A stretch of DNA of 64,000 nucleotides from Pseudonocardia autotrophica (GTDB taxonomy: Bacteria; Actinomycetota; Actinomycetes; Mycobacteriales; Pseudonocardiaceae). Below are positions 1 to 7,526 of the stretch, in pieces. Under the pieces are notes generated by a model. The model was not told where the DNA came from. It was given only the letters and a program-made list of their open reading frames with translations, and did no database searches. The stretch is taken from NCBI RefSeq assembly GCF_003945385.1, contig NZ_AP018920.1:868001-932000 (forward strand), written 5' to 3'. A program made the translations under genes and the position numbers. The first letter of the stretch is position 1. Each line of letters begins with the position of its first letter.

Positions 1-95
1 AATCGACGACGTCGAGGACCGGTGGATCCCGCACCGACGTTGACGGCGCTCGGTTCCTCGAGGCCCGCGGTCCGCGAGCAACTGCTCATCGAAGA

Positions 96-109
96 TGATG
101 CAGTCATCA
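96..109. promoter_or_regulatory. Palindromic operator upstream of the TetR gene
   Basis: Perfect inverted repeat TGATG-CAGT-CATCA ending 13 bases before the regulator start. The same arms with the same 4-base spacer occur twice in front of the catabolic operon, so this is most simply the autoregulatory site of the TetR protein. Seen in sequence; the binding itself is inferred. Confidence 0.6.
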
Positions 110-122
110 CTTCTGTGATTGG

Positions 123-770
123 ATGGGTGGTGTGGTGGAACCGGCGAACCGTCAGGGTCGGCGCAAGGCGCGCACGCGTGCCGCGCTGGTCGGCGCGGCT
201 CGGCAGCTGCTCTCGACGCGGCACCCTGCGGAGATCAGCATCCAGGAGATCACCGACCTCGCCGACGTCGGTTTCGGTTCCCTCTACGGCCACTTCCAGT
301 CCAAGACGGAGTTGTTCGAGGTCGCCGTCGCCGAGGTCCTCGACGAGCATGGAGCGTTGCTGGAGGTCGCCCTGGCCGACATCGAGGACCCGGCCGAGGT
401 CTTCGCCGCGGGCGTCCGCCTGACCGGTCGCCTGCCCCGCAGCTATCCGCAGATCGCGGAGATCACCATGCGGACCGGCCTGGACTACCTGCACTCGCCG
501 AGCGGGATCGGGCCGCGCGCCCTGCGTGATCTCGAGCGCGCGCACGCCGCGGGCCGGTTGCGGCTCGAGGACCCGGAGCTGGCACTGCATTGCACCGCGG
601 GGTCGCTGATCGCCGCACTCCACCTCGTCTCCCGCGATCCGCAGCAGGCCGACCGGATCGCCGACGAGCTCGCGGTCACCATGTTGCGGATGTTCGGGAT
701 GGACGACGGAGAGGCCCGCGAGGTCGTGGGGCGCCCGCTGCCCACGGTGCCGCAGGACCTGCCGGCCTGA
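123..770 (+). CDS. TetR/AcrR-family transcriptional regulator
   Basis: A 215-residue TetR-type repressor. The N-terminal helix-turn-helix lies at about residues 15-62, with the typical run ending in GFGSLYGHFQSKTELF. The remaining roughly 150 residues are the helical ligand-binding domain. It sits directly upstream of, and on the same strand as, a three-gene aromatic-type catabolic operon. Three copies of the palindrome TGATG-N4-CATCA flank it (one before this gene, two before the operon), so it very probably represses both itself and the operon until an operon substrate or intermediate binds. The inducer cannot be told from sequence. The start is an ATG; a few upstream in-frame codons cannot be excluded. 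Confidence 0.9.
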   Translation: MGGVVEPANRQGRRKARTRAALVGAARQLLSTRHPAEISIQEITDLADVGFGSLYGHFQSKTELFEVAVAEVLDEHGALLEVALADIEDPAEVFAAGVRLTGRLPRSYPQIAEITMRTGLDYLHSPSGIGPRALRDLERAHAAGRLRLEDPELALHCTAGSLIAALHLVSRDPQQADRIADELAVTMLRMFGMDDGEAREVVGRPLPTVPQDLPA

Positions 771-948
771 CGTCGTCGCAGCGGCGCTGCTGAGTCCGGC
801 CGCGTCCTCGCCCTGCGGACTCAGGCGACGGACGCGCGTCGATCTCCGGGTTCCGATTACACCAGCGCTCCCGGAAAGGCTTCACCCGGCGTCGGCGGGC
901 TCGGCTCACTGCGCTCGTCCCGGGGCCGGACGCGGTCGCGCCATGTTT

Positions 949-964
949 CTGATGAAGACATCAG
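949..964. promoter_or_regulatory. Catabolic-operon operator 1
   Basis: Perfect palindrome CTGATG-AAGA-CATCAG, 86 to 71 bases before the dioxygenase start. It lies 14 bases upstream of a TTGACA hexamer at 979-984 that could be the -35 element. Same consensus as the sites at 96-109 and 1000-1015. Confidence 0.65.
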
Positions 965-999
965 TTTTGATGGCTCGCTTGACAGGCCGACCGGTATAG

Positions 1000-1015
1000 C
1001 TGATGCTTTCATCAG
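1000..1015. promoter_or_regulatory. Catabolic-operon operator 2
   Basis: Perfect palindrome CTGATG-CTTT-CATCAG, 19 bases before the dioxygenase ATG and downstream of the TTGACA at 979-984. It overlaps where the -10 element and transcription start would fall, a classical repression position. Together with the site at 949-964 it brackets the promoter. Confidence 0.65.
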
Positions 1016-1034
1016 AAACGGTGGAGGGATCGAG

Positions 1035-2183
1035 ATGACCGCACAGGCCGAGAGCGACCGTCCGGACGCGCACGGAGACGTGCACGACGGTCTGCACAGC
1101 GAGCAGGGCGCGATCCGCGGCGACCGGCCGCACCGCGCCACGAACCCGGTGATCAAGGTCGAGGACATCGCCTGGCTGGAGTTCGAGAAGCCCGACCTCG
1201 ACGCCGCGGAGCGGTTCGCCCACGACTTCGGCTTCGTCACCGCGGCCCGGACCGCGGACACGCTCCACCTGCGCGGTGCGCTGGCCGGCACGCAGTGCGT
1301 CGTGATCCGCCGGGGGCGGGGATCGCGCTTCGTCGGGCCGACGTTCCGGGCCGCCGACGTCGCCGACGTGCACCGGCTGGCGAAGGCGACGAACGGCGCG
1401 GCGTACGAGCTCCGGGAGCCCGGCGGTGGTGTCGGGGTCGACCTGGTCGACCCGTCGGGCGTCCCGCTGCGCGTCGTCGCCGGTGTGGCCGAGCTACCGG
1501 CGCTGCCGCTGCAGCGGCCCCTGACGGTGAACGCGGGCGGCGCGGTCGAGCGCGCGAACGCGACGCAGCGGCCGCCGCGGGAGCCGGCCCGCATCGAGCG
1601 GCTCGGCCACGTGGTGCTGGAGTCGGCCCGGTTCACCCAGGCACTCGACTGGTACCAGCAGCACCTGGGCCTGATCGTGAGCGACTTCCTGTACTTCCCG
1701 GGGCAGCGCGACCGGGGCCCGACGATGGCGTTCATCCGCTGCGACCGCGGCGCCACCCCCACCGACCATCACACCTTGGCCATGACGCTGGGCCCCGGCC
1801 GCACGTACATCCACTCGGCCTACCAGGTCGCCGATCTCGACGCGCTCGCCGCCGGCGGCGAGTACCTGACGGAGCACCGCTACAAGCGCTCCTGGGGCAT
1901 CGGCCGGCACATCGAGGGCAGCCAGATCTTCGACTACTGGCGTGACCCGGACGGGTTCCTGGTCGAGCACTTCACCGACGGCGACATGTTCGACAACACC
2001 CTCGAGCCGGGCTGGACGCCGATGACCGCCAGCGGCCTGGCCCAGTGGGGGCCCGCGGTGACCCGGGACTTCCTCGAGGTCAACCCGTCGATGATCAAGC
2101 AGATCGTGTCGGCCCTCACGGCCGGCGACAACGAGTTCACCGCCCGGCGGCTGCTGGGCATGATCTCGATGTCCCGTTCGTGA
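1035..2183 (+). CDS. VOC-superfamily extradiol-type dioxygenase
   Basis: A 382-residue two-module vicinal-oxygen-chelate protein, the architecture of type I extradiol ring-cleavage dioxygenases (bphC/catechol 2,3-dioxygenase type). Plausible metal ligands in the C-terminal module are His in LGHVVLE (about residue 190), His in YIHSAYQV (about 259) and Glu in FLVEHFTDGD (about 310). The first 35 residues are polar and probably disordered. GGAGGG precedes the ATG. It is the first gene of an operon with an FAH-family enzyme and an FAD hydroxylase, so it probably opens a catecholic or related ring made by the hydroxylase. The exact substrate is unknown. Confidence 0.8.
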   Translation: MTAQAESDRPDAHGDVHDGLHSEQGAIRGDRPHRATNPVIKVEDIAWLEFEKPDLDAAERFAHDFGFVTAARTADTLHLRGALAGTQCVVIRRGRGSRFVGPTFRAADVADVHRLAKATNGAAYELREPGGGVGVDLVDPSGVPLRVVAGVAELPALPLQRPLTVNAGGAVERANATQRPPREPARIERLGHVVLESARFTQALDWYQQHLGLIVSDFLYFPGQRDRGPTMAFIRCDRGATPTDHHTLAMTLGPGRTYIHSAYQVADLDALAAGGEYLTEHRYKRSWGIGRHIEGSQIFDYWRDPDGFLVEHFTDGDMFDNTLEPGWTPMTASGLAQWGPAVTRDFLEVNPSMIKQIVSALTAGDNEFTARRLLGMISMSRS

Positions 2184-2214
2184 GCACCAGCCGGAGACCG
2201 GAGGAGCGACGACC

Positions 2215-3150
2215 ATGAGCACGAACCTGATCCGCTACGACGACGGCTGGGGCGTGGTCCGCGGCGACGACGTCCTGCCGTTGCCGGGCGAGTACGCCAC
2301 CACGGCCGAGGTGCTCGGGGAGGGGGTGAAGGCCGCCCGCGAGCTGCTGGCCGACCCGGACGCCCCGTCCGTCCCGCTCGTCGACGTCACCCCGCTCAAC
2401 CCGCTGCCGGGTGCGCGGGTGTACTGCCAGGGCGCGAACTACCGCTCGCACATGGTCGAGTCGGGAATGGACCCGGACCGCGCCTTCAACATGCTGTTCA
2501 CGAAGTCGACGGCGTCGCTGTCCGGTGCCCACGACGACATCGTCACCCCGCCCCACGTCCGGCTGCTGGACTACGAGGTCGAGCTGGGCCTGGTCATCGG
2601 CGCCCCCGTCACCGGGCCCGTCACGGTCACCGGAGCCGACCTCCCGGACTACGTCGGGGCGTTCGTCGTGGCCAACGACGTCAGCGCGCGCGACGTCCAG
2701 CTGCCGCAGGGCCAGTGGTACAAGGGCAAGAGCTACCGCACGTTCTGCCCGGTCGGCCCGTACCTGTGTGTGCCCGAGCGGGCCGAGGTCGCGCGCTGGC
2801 CCGAGCTGCGCCTGGCCCTGACGGTCAACGGCGAACGGCGGCAGGGATCGCTCGCCGGCGACATGGTGTTCGAGCCCGCCGCGACGCTGACGGAGTTCTC
2901 GCAGCTCGAGACGTTCGCGGTCGGTGACGTCATCCTCACCGGCACGCCCGGCGGGGTCGCGATGCAGCCCCCGGGCGCGGTCACGCAGAAGATCGCGGGC
3001 CTGCTGCCCGAGGCCAGGCGGTGGGAGCTGTTCGTCCGGACCCAGGCCCGCAGCCGCGCCTACCTCAAGCCGGGCGACCGCGTGGCCGCCTCGATCCGCA
3101 CTGACGACGGGGCCCTCGACCTGGGTGTCCAGAAGAACACGGTGGTCTAG
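2215..3150 (+). CDS. Fumarylacetoacetate hydrolase (FAH) family protein
   Basis: A 311-residue FAH-fold protein. The conserved divalent-metal motif is visible as YEVELGLVIG (about residues 118-127, E-x-E) followed by ANDVSARD (about 151-158), with GANYRSHM and FTKS upstream of it. Family members hydrolyse or hydrate/decarboxylate ring-cleavage products. It follows the dioxygenase by 31 bases with a GGAGGAG site in front and precedes the hydroxylase by two bases, so it probably handles the dioxygenase product. Whether it is a C-C hydrolase, hydratase or decarboxylase cannot be decided from sequence. Confidence 0.85.
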   Translation: MSTNLIRYDDGWGVVRGDDVLPLPGEYATTAEVLGEGVKAARELLADPDAPSVPLVDVTPLNPLPGARVYCQGANYRSHMVESGMDPDRAFNMLFTKSTASLSGAHDDIVTPPHVRLLDYEVELGLVIGAPVTGPVTVTGADLPDYVGAFVVANDVSARDVQLPQGQWYKGKSYRTFCPVGPYLCVPERAEVARWPELRLALTVNGERRQGSLAGDMVFEPAATLTEFSQLETFAVGDVILTGTPGGVAMQPPGAVTQKIAGLLPEARRWELFVRTQARSRAYLKPGDRVAASIRTDDGALDLGVQKNTVV

Positions 3151-3152
3151 TC

Positions 3153-4697
3153 ATGGAGCACGTGCCCGTCGTGGTCGTCGGATGCGGCCCCACCGGCGCC
3201 AGCGCGGCGATCATGCTCGGGCGGCGCGGCATCGGCACGCTCGTCCTGGAACGCTGGCCCGAGGTCTACCCGCTGCCCCGCGCCGTCCACTTCGACGACG
3301 AGGTCTTCCGCGTCTTCGCGTCGATGGGACTCCAGGAGCAGGTCCGGGCGATCTCCCGGCCCGCCCCGGGCATGCGCCTGACCGACTGGCGGCAGAACGT
3401 GCTCGCCGACTTCCGTCGCGACACGACCGGGCGCGTGCACGGCTACCCCGAGGCGAACATGTTCGACCAGCCCGACCTGGAGGGCGTGCTGCGCGAGGCC
3501 CTCACCGGGTACGAGTGCGTCCGCTTCGAGGGCGGTGTCGAGGTCGTCGAGATCACGCAGGTCCACGGCGACGCCGGGCCGGTGCGCGTGCGCTACCGCG
3601 ACACCGCCACCGGAACCGTGCACGAGGTCTCCGCCGATGCGGTGCTGGGCTGCGACGGCGCCAACAGCACGACCCGCTCCGCGGTCGGTGCGCAGATGGA
3701 GGACCTCGGCTTCGAGCAGCGGTGGCTCGTCGTCGACGTCGAGTCCCCGGAGCCGCTCGACCTCTACGACGGCGTGCAGCAGGTCTGCGACAACCACCGC
3801 GCCGCCACGTTCATGCAGGTCACCCCGACGCGGTACCGCTGGGAGTTCCAGCTGCGGCCCGACGAGCTGCCCGGGGACGGCGACGACGCGATGGTCCTCG
3901 AGCTCACCCGGCCATGGTTGGCCGACGCCGACCCCGACCGGCTGACCTTCCTGCGCCGGACCACCTACACCTTCCGCGGCGTCGTGGCCGACCGGTGGCG
4001 CAACGGACGGCTGTTCCTGCTCGGCGACGCCGCGCACCAGACCCCGCCGTTCATCGGCCAGGGGATGTGCGCGGGCATCCGCGACGCGGCCAACCTCGTC
4101 TGGAAGCTCGCCCTTGTCCTCACCGGACGGGCCGAGGACCGGATCCTCGACACCTACGAGGCCGAGCGCCGCCCGTACGCCCGCCACGCGGTCCGGCTCG
4201 CCATCTCGGTCGGCACCCTGATGACCGGTGGCCCGGCGCCGGCGACCCGCGCGCGCAACGCCGCGATCCGCACGATCAGCCGGTTCCTCGGGGCCGAGGA
4301 CAAGCTCGTCGCGAAGCAGTGGCCGACCTTCGGACCCGGCCCGCTCGTGCACGACGCCGGCCGGCGCGGCAAGCGCACCGGTGACGTGTTCGGCCAGCCG
4401 CACATCGGCGGCACGCGCCTGGACGACCTGACCGGGGAGGGCTGGGCGATCGTGCACCGCGGCCCGGACCGCACCGCCGCGTTCGATCCGGAGACCAGGG
4501 CGTTCTTCGAGGAGCTCGGCGCCGGCGTCGTGCGCGTGTCCGACACCGACACCGCGGCGCTGGCCCTGCTCGACCACCTGCGCGCCGACGCCGTGCTGCT
4601 GCGCCCGGACCGCATCGTTGCGGCCGCCGCCGACACTCCCGACCTCCGTGTGTGGCGCCGCCGGCTCGTCGCCGCGGGTATCGCACTCACCCGCTGA
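3153..4697 (+). CDS. FAD-binding aromatic hydroxylase, MhpA/PheA type
   Basis: A 514-residue class A flavoprotein monooxygenase. The N-terminal dinucleotide fold carries GCGPTGASAA (about residues 10-19). The second FAD motif is GDAAHQTPPFIGQGMCAGIRD (about 290), and a C-terminal thioredoxin-like extension is typical of 3-(3-hydroxyphenyl)propionate and resorcinol-type hydroxylases. It would hydroxylate a phenolic ring using NAD(P)H and O2, generating the catecholic substrate of the dioxygenase two genes upstream. It starts two bases after the FAH stop codon, so it is co-transcribed and probably translationally coupled. The natural substrate is unknown. Confidence 0.87.
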   Translation: MEHVPVVVVGCGPTGASAAIMLGRRGIGTLVLERWPEVYPLPRAVHFDDEVFRVFASMGLQEQVRAISRPAPGMRLTDWRQNVLADFRRDTTGRVHGYPEANMFDQPDLEGVLREALTGYECVRFEGGVEVVEITQVHGDAGPVRVRYRDTATGTVHEVSADAVLGCDGANSTTRSAVGAQMEDLGFEQRWLVVDVESPEPLDLYDGVQQVCDNHRAATFMQVTPTRYRWEFQLRPDELPGDGDDAMVLELTRPWLADADPDRLTFLRRTTYTFRGVVADRWRNGRLFLLGDAAHQTPPFIGQGMCAGIRDAANLVWKLALVLTGRAEDRILDTYEAERRPYARHAVRLAISVGTLMTGGPAPATRARNAAIRTISRFLGAEDKLVAKQWPTFGPGPLVHDAGRRGKRTGDVFGQPHIGGTRLDDLTGEGWAIVHRGPDRTAAFDPETRAFFEELGAGVVRVSDTDTAALALLDHLRADAVLLRPDRIVAAAADTPDLRVWRRRLVAAGIALTR

Positions 4698-4707
4698 CCA
4701 TGAGGGC

Positions 4708-4747
4708 GAACAGCGATTCCGCTGGTCAAAGTGTAGTGCCCCGGCAG
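4708..4747 (+). repeat. Degenerate att/tRNA-Arg 3'-flank remnant
   Basis: About 40 bases, beginning GAACAGCG, match the start of the 68-bp att repeats found at 7206, 15484 and 35377 with only a few differences; the match stops inside the tRNA 3' end. It lies 10 bases beyond the hydroxylase stop and looks like the outermost scar of insertion at the tRNA-Arg gene. Confidence 0.7.
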
Positions 4748-4810
4748 TAGCGCCCCGGCAGTGTCAAATTTCAGGTCTAGAACTGACGGAGAGGGTTGAC
4801 ACCTGGGTCT

Positions 4811-4841
4811 CTTGATCATTAGGAGATCTATATCGATCAAG
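4811..4841. repeat. Inverted repeat CTTGATC/GATCAAG
   Basis: Seven-base arms separated by 17 A+T-rich bases, overlapping the stop codon of the TetR fragment. It could be a weak terminator or a recombination scar. Apart from the att remnant, nothing else is recognisable between 4748 and 4836. Confidence 0.3.
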
Positions 4842-5214
4842 TCCGCTCGGGGAGCAGAGCCACCAGCGATCGCTGATCGGACTCGTCGAGGTCATCGGCA
4901 TCGTGAGCTTGGCCCCCTGCACCTCCCTGGCGGACCGGGTCCGCCTCAGGTGACGTGTCCGGTGTCAGGGGGTCAAGCTCAATCACCGTATCCGCGATGG
5001 CGTCGAAGTAGCCGCTCAGGCCGCGGCGGTACTCGGCCTGCGCGGCGGTGCCGTGCTGGCCGGCGTCGGAGACGAGTGCGGCCGAGGGGCATCCGGTCTC
5101 GGGGTGGTCGCGGTGCTCGGCGTCGACGTACTGGTCGACGATGCCGTGCAGGGCTGCGCGCCGAGCCGGGGGCGCCGCGCGGATGGCGGCACAATGCGGT
5201 GGTTGCGCATCAGC
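4837..5214 (-). pseudogene. TetR-family regulator, C-terminal fragment
   Basis: Reading the minus strand, an open frame of about 125 codons without a plausible start encodes the ligand-binding half of a TetR regulator of the kind with the HPETGCPSAALVSD signature, followed by AEYRRGLSGYFDAIAD. The frame opens right after a TAG codon and there is no helix-turn-helix, so the N-terminal half has been lost. It lies inside the decayed island segment. Nothing suggests that it is still expressed. Confidence 0.6.
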
Positions 5215-5316
5215 CTACGTCGTCGAAGTTACGGGCGAAGAGTCTTGTAGGACAATAACGTCGCAGTACGGCGGAGCAATGAAGTGACGAGGCGTCGGCG
5301 CGAACCCGGGCGTGGG

Positions 5317-6231
5317 TCAGTGCGCGGTTTCGGAGGTGCGGAGTGCTTCCTCGAGCCGGCGGGATCCGGGTCCTGCCAGCCAGCGATCGAAGGTCAGCAG
5401 GTCGGGGAAGGCAGCGCGCAACGTGTCCAGGTCGGCAGCTCCGGCCAGCCTGCCGTCCTCCGCCAGAACCGCCAGCCGCCCGAGGACCTCGTCCTGCTGC
5501 CGCAGCGAGGCCGGAAGGCGGGTGTAGCCGATCGGCCGTCCCGCGGCCCGTGTCAGCTTCGCGGCGAGCTCGCGGCCGGTCAGAGCGTCGCCCGCGATGT
5601 CCAGGGTGCGGCCCGCGTAGTGGCCGGGGGCCCCGAAGGCCCCGGCGACGATCCGGCCGATGTCGCGCACGGCGATGAACTGGTGAGTCCGGTCAGGACT
5701 GGTCAGGAAGCTCAGGCCTCCCCGGTCGAGCCCGGTTCCCGGGCCGAGCAGGAGCTCCATGAAGGTGGCCGGCCGCACGACCGTGGTGGCAACACCCAGA
5801 GTCTGCAGGTGGGCCTCGACGCGGCTCTTGGTGTCGAGGTGGGCGACGCCGGTGGAGGTCGGTCCGGCGGCGGCCGTGGAGCTGTAGATGAGATGGGCGA
5901 TACCACTCTCCTCGGCGATGTCGCCGACCGTCGTGCCGAAGCGGACCTCGTCGTCGTCGGTCACCACGGCGCCGGCCTGGCCCGAGTTCGGCTGAACGCT
6001 GAACACGCCGTGTGCGCCGACGAAGGCGGCGCGGAGCGTGTCCGCATCGGCGAGATCGCCGGGCACGGTCTCGACACCCGCGTCGGCGAGCGACCGTGCC
6101 CGGCGGCTCGAGGGGTCGCGGACGAGCGCGCGCACCGTCCAGTGGTCGGTCCGCAGCGCCGCGGCGACCGATCCTCCCTGTTGTCCGGTGGCGCCCAGGA
6201 CGACGATGGTCTTCTTCGCGTGATCGATCAT
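5317..6231 (-). CDS. NmrA-like NAD(P)-binding oxidoreductase
   Basis: A 304-residue atypical short-chain dehydrogenase of the NmrA/HSCARG type. The nucleotide-binding loop is VVLGATGQQGGSVAAAL at about residues 9-25, followed by VRDPSS, which favours NADP(H). Family members act as redox sensors or as reductases of quinones and other small molecules. It is divergent from a MerR regulator 68 bases away, and the shared gap carries a MerR-type palindrome, so it is the likely target of that regulator. It is embedded in the island remnant but is full length and looks functional. Confidence 0.85.
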   Translation of the reverse strand: MIDHAKKTIVVLGATGQQGGSVAAALRTDHWTVRALVRDPSSRRARSLADAGVETVPGDLADADTLRAAFVGAHGVFSVQPNSGQAGAVVTDDDEVRFGTTVGDIAEESGIAHLIYSSTAAAGPTSTGVAHLDTKSRVEAHLQTLGVATTVVRPATFMELLLGPGTGLDRGGLSFLTSPDRTHQFIAVRDIGRIVAGAFGAPGHYAGRTLDIAGDALTGRELAAKLTRAAGRPIGYTRLPASLRQQDEVLGRLAVLAEDGRLAGAADLDTLRAAFPDLLTFDRWLAGPGSRRLEEALRTSETAH

Positions 6232-6246
6232 GCCGGTACGCTAGGA

Positions 6247-6264
6247 CCTGACGTGGGCGTCAGG
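6247..6264. promoter_or_regulatory. MerR-type operator between NmrA-like and merR genes
   Basis: Perfect 7-4-7 palindrome CCTGACG-TGGG-CGTCAGG. On the minus strand it lies between a TTGCCC hexamer and a TAGCGT hexamer about 20 bases apart, the overlong spacer typical of MerR-activated promoters driving the reductase gene. Confidence 0.65.
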
Positions 6265-6299
6265 GGCAAGTCGCGATCTGGACCGGTCGGGAGGTCGGA

Positions 6300-6656
6300 G
6301 TGCGGATCGGGGAGGTCGCCGCGCGGGCGGGGGTCAGTGTCCGGGCTCTGCGTTACTACGAGCAGCAGGGCCTGCTGCACTCCACGCGTAACCCCGCCAG
6401 ACAGCGCGTGTACCCGGCGGGCGCCGTCGAACGGGTCAGACTGATCCAGCGGCTCTACTCCTCGGGGCTGCCCAGCAGGACCATCCGCGACGTGCTTCCC
6501 TTCGCTGACTCCGGCGAGGTGGCACCCGAGTTGGTCGACCTCCTCGAAGCGGAACGTGACCGGCTCGACCAACGGATGAGAGAACTGCAGGAGGCGCGCG
6601 AGCGGCTGCACGTGTGCATCTCCGAAGCGCTGCGAGAGGACTTTCCGCCGTCCTGA
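6300..6656 (+). CDS. MerR-family transcriptional regulator
   Basis: A 118-residue MerR protein: the winged-helix motif begins MRIGEVAARAGVSVRALRYYEQQGLL, cut short here as RIGEVAARAGVSVRALRYYE, and is followed by a C-terminal dimerisation coiled coil (about residues 78-108). The GTG start is preceded by GGGAGGTCGGA. The single C-terminal cysteine (HVCISEA) is not arranged like a metal-binding loop, so an organic or redox effector is more likely than a metal. It probably controls the divergent NmrA-like gene through the palindrome in the gap. Confidence 0.88.
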   Translation: MRIGEVAARAGVSVRALRYYEQQGLLHSTRNPARQRVYPAGAVERVRLIQRLYSSGLPSRTIRDVLPFADSGEVAPELVDLLEAERDRLDQRMRELQEARERLHVCISEALREDFPPS

Positions 6657-6687
6657 TCGCTGCAGCCGACAGCGCCGTCACGGACGA

Positions 6688-7140
6688 TCATCGCTCGCAC
6701 ATCAGTCGTTGTCGGCGTCTTCGAAGATCAGGAAGAGCAATGCTCGAGACCAGCTCCCGGCACTTCTGTAGACGAGCGTAGAAGCGCTCCAGCAGCTCGG
6801 CGTCGAGCTTGCCGGCCTGGAGGATCCCGAAGGTCGGCAGCACGTAGAGGCGAATCAGGTCGTCGTACCGCTCGCGGGTCGTGGTCTGGAGGTCCGCGAC
6901 CTCCAGCCACTGCGCGACGGACTGGCCGACGGTGATCGACGACTTGGGTTGCTTGTTCTCGTCGACCTGGCGCTGGAGCTTGGTGAGCAGCTTCGTCGCC
7001 TCGGCGTGCGTACGCGCCGTCTCTCGGATCCGTCGCTCGCGGCCGGACTGCGGGTTCAGGCCGGCGAACACGACGGCGCGGAAGGAGCCGCTCGGCAGCT
7101 CCTCGATGTGGCCGGGTGACCTGCGCTTTCGCGGGGGCAT
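6688..7140 (-). pseudogene. Truncated tyrosine integrase (N-terminal part only)
   Basis: The first roughly 130 residues align throughout with the intact integrase at 33.9-35.3 kb (shared IEELPSGSFRA, KLQRQVDENKQPKSSITVGQ and GKLDAELLERFYARLQ) and then diverge abruptly. The SAM-like arm and core-binding domains are present, but the whole catalytic domain with the R-H-R-Y residues is missing. The ATG corresponds to that of the intact gene. It lies 65 bases from the att copy at 7206, the same geometry as in the intact element, so this is the relic of a related but not identical integrase. Confidence 0.8.
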
Positions 7141-7205
7141 GCAGCGGAACGCCGAGCGGATTCGTTCCACGATCCGTTCCACGGCGTGGATCCGTCCGCA
7201 CCTGT

Positions 7206-7273
7206 GAACAGCGTTTCCGCTGGTCAGGTGGTGGTGCCCCCGGCAGGATTCGAACCTGCGACACCCGCTTTAG
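7206..7273 (+). repeat. Att repeat, third copy (partial tRNA-Arg)
   Basis: A 68-base near copy of the tRNA-Arg att sequence, with several differences clustered at 7227-7234 and one at the T arm. It carries the 3' half of the tRNA on the minus strand and even retains the CCT anticodon triplet. It lacks the 5' half, so it is not a functional tRNA. It marks the left end of the Dab segment. Confidence 0.85.
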
Positions 7274-7280
7274 GAGGCCG

Positions 7281-7323
7281 GGCCGGTGTGTGATCCGCAC
7301 CGGCCCCGGCGGTACTACCGGGG
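7281..7323. terminator. Paired GC-rich hairpins downstream of the murF-like gene
   Basis: Two stems in a row: GGCCGGTG/CACCGGCC (7281-7288 with 7298-7305) and CCCCGG/CCGGGG (7304-7309 with 7318-7323). They lie about 200 bases beyond the MurF stop and next to the att copy. A run of T is lacking, so a Rho-independent role is only possible. The rest of 7324-7526 shows no gene. Confidence 0.35.
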
Positions 7324-7526
7324 CCTGAGGTTCTCGGGTGCTGTCCATGGTGGTCTCGGATGCCTTGTGGTTCGTCCCACGAGCGGCCCCACACAGGGCT
7401 GTGCTGACCCCGGGACAGGAGTGGTCAGCGCCTCTCTCCGTCCATTGCTCACCGGACCCGGCCCGCGGGGGCCGAGAGCGTCGATCGGTGATCGAATCCG
7501 TCGAGCGGGCCGTAGTGCGATGCAGC

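Larger units (their letters stand above)
4708..7205. mobile_element. Decayed tRNA-Arg-associated island segment
   Basis: Bounded by att-like repeats at 4708 and 7206. It holds a TetR C-terminal fragment, an NmrA-like gene with divergent MerR, and a truncated integrase whose position relative to its att copy is the same as that of the intact integrase at 35.3 kb. Reads as the remains of an older element. The boundaries are inferred from the repeats. Confidence 0.6.

Noticed and set aside
3147..4577. 476-residue minus-strand frame opposite the FAD hydroxylase
   Set aside because: Shadow frame; the plus strand has both FAD motifs and operon spacing.
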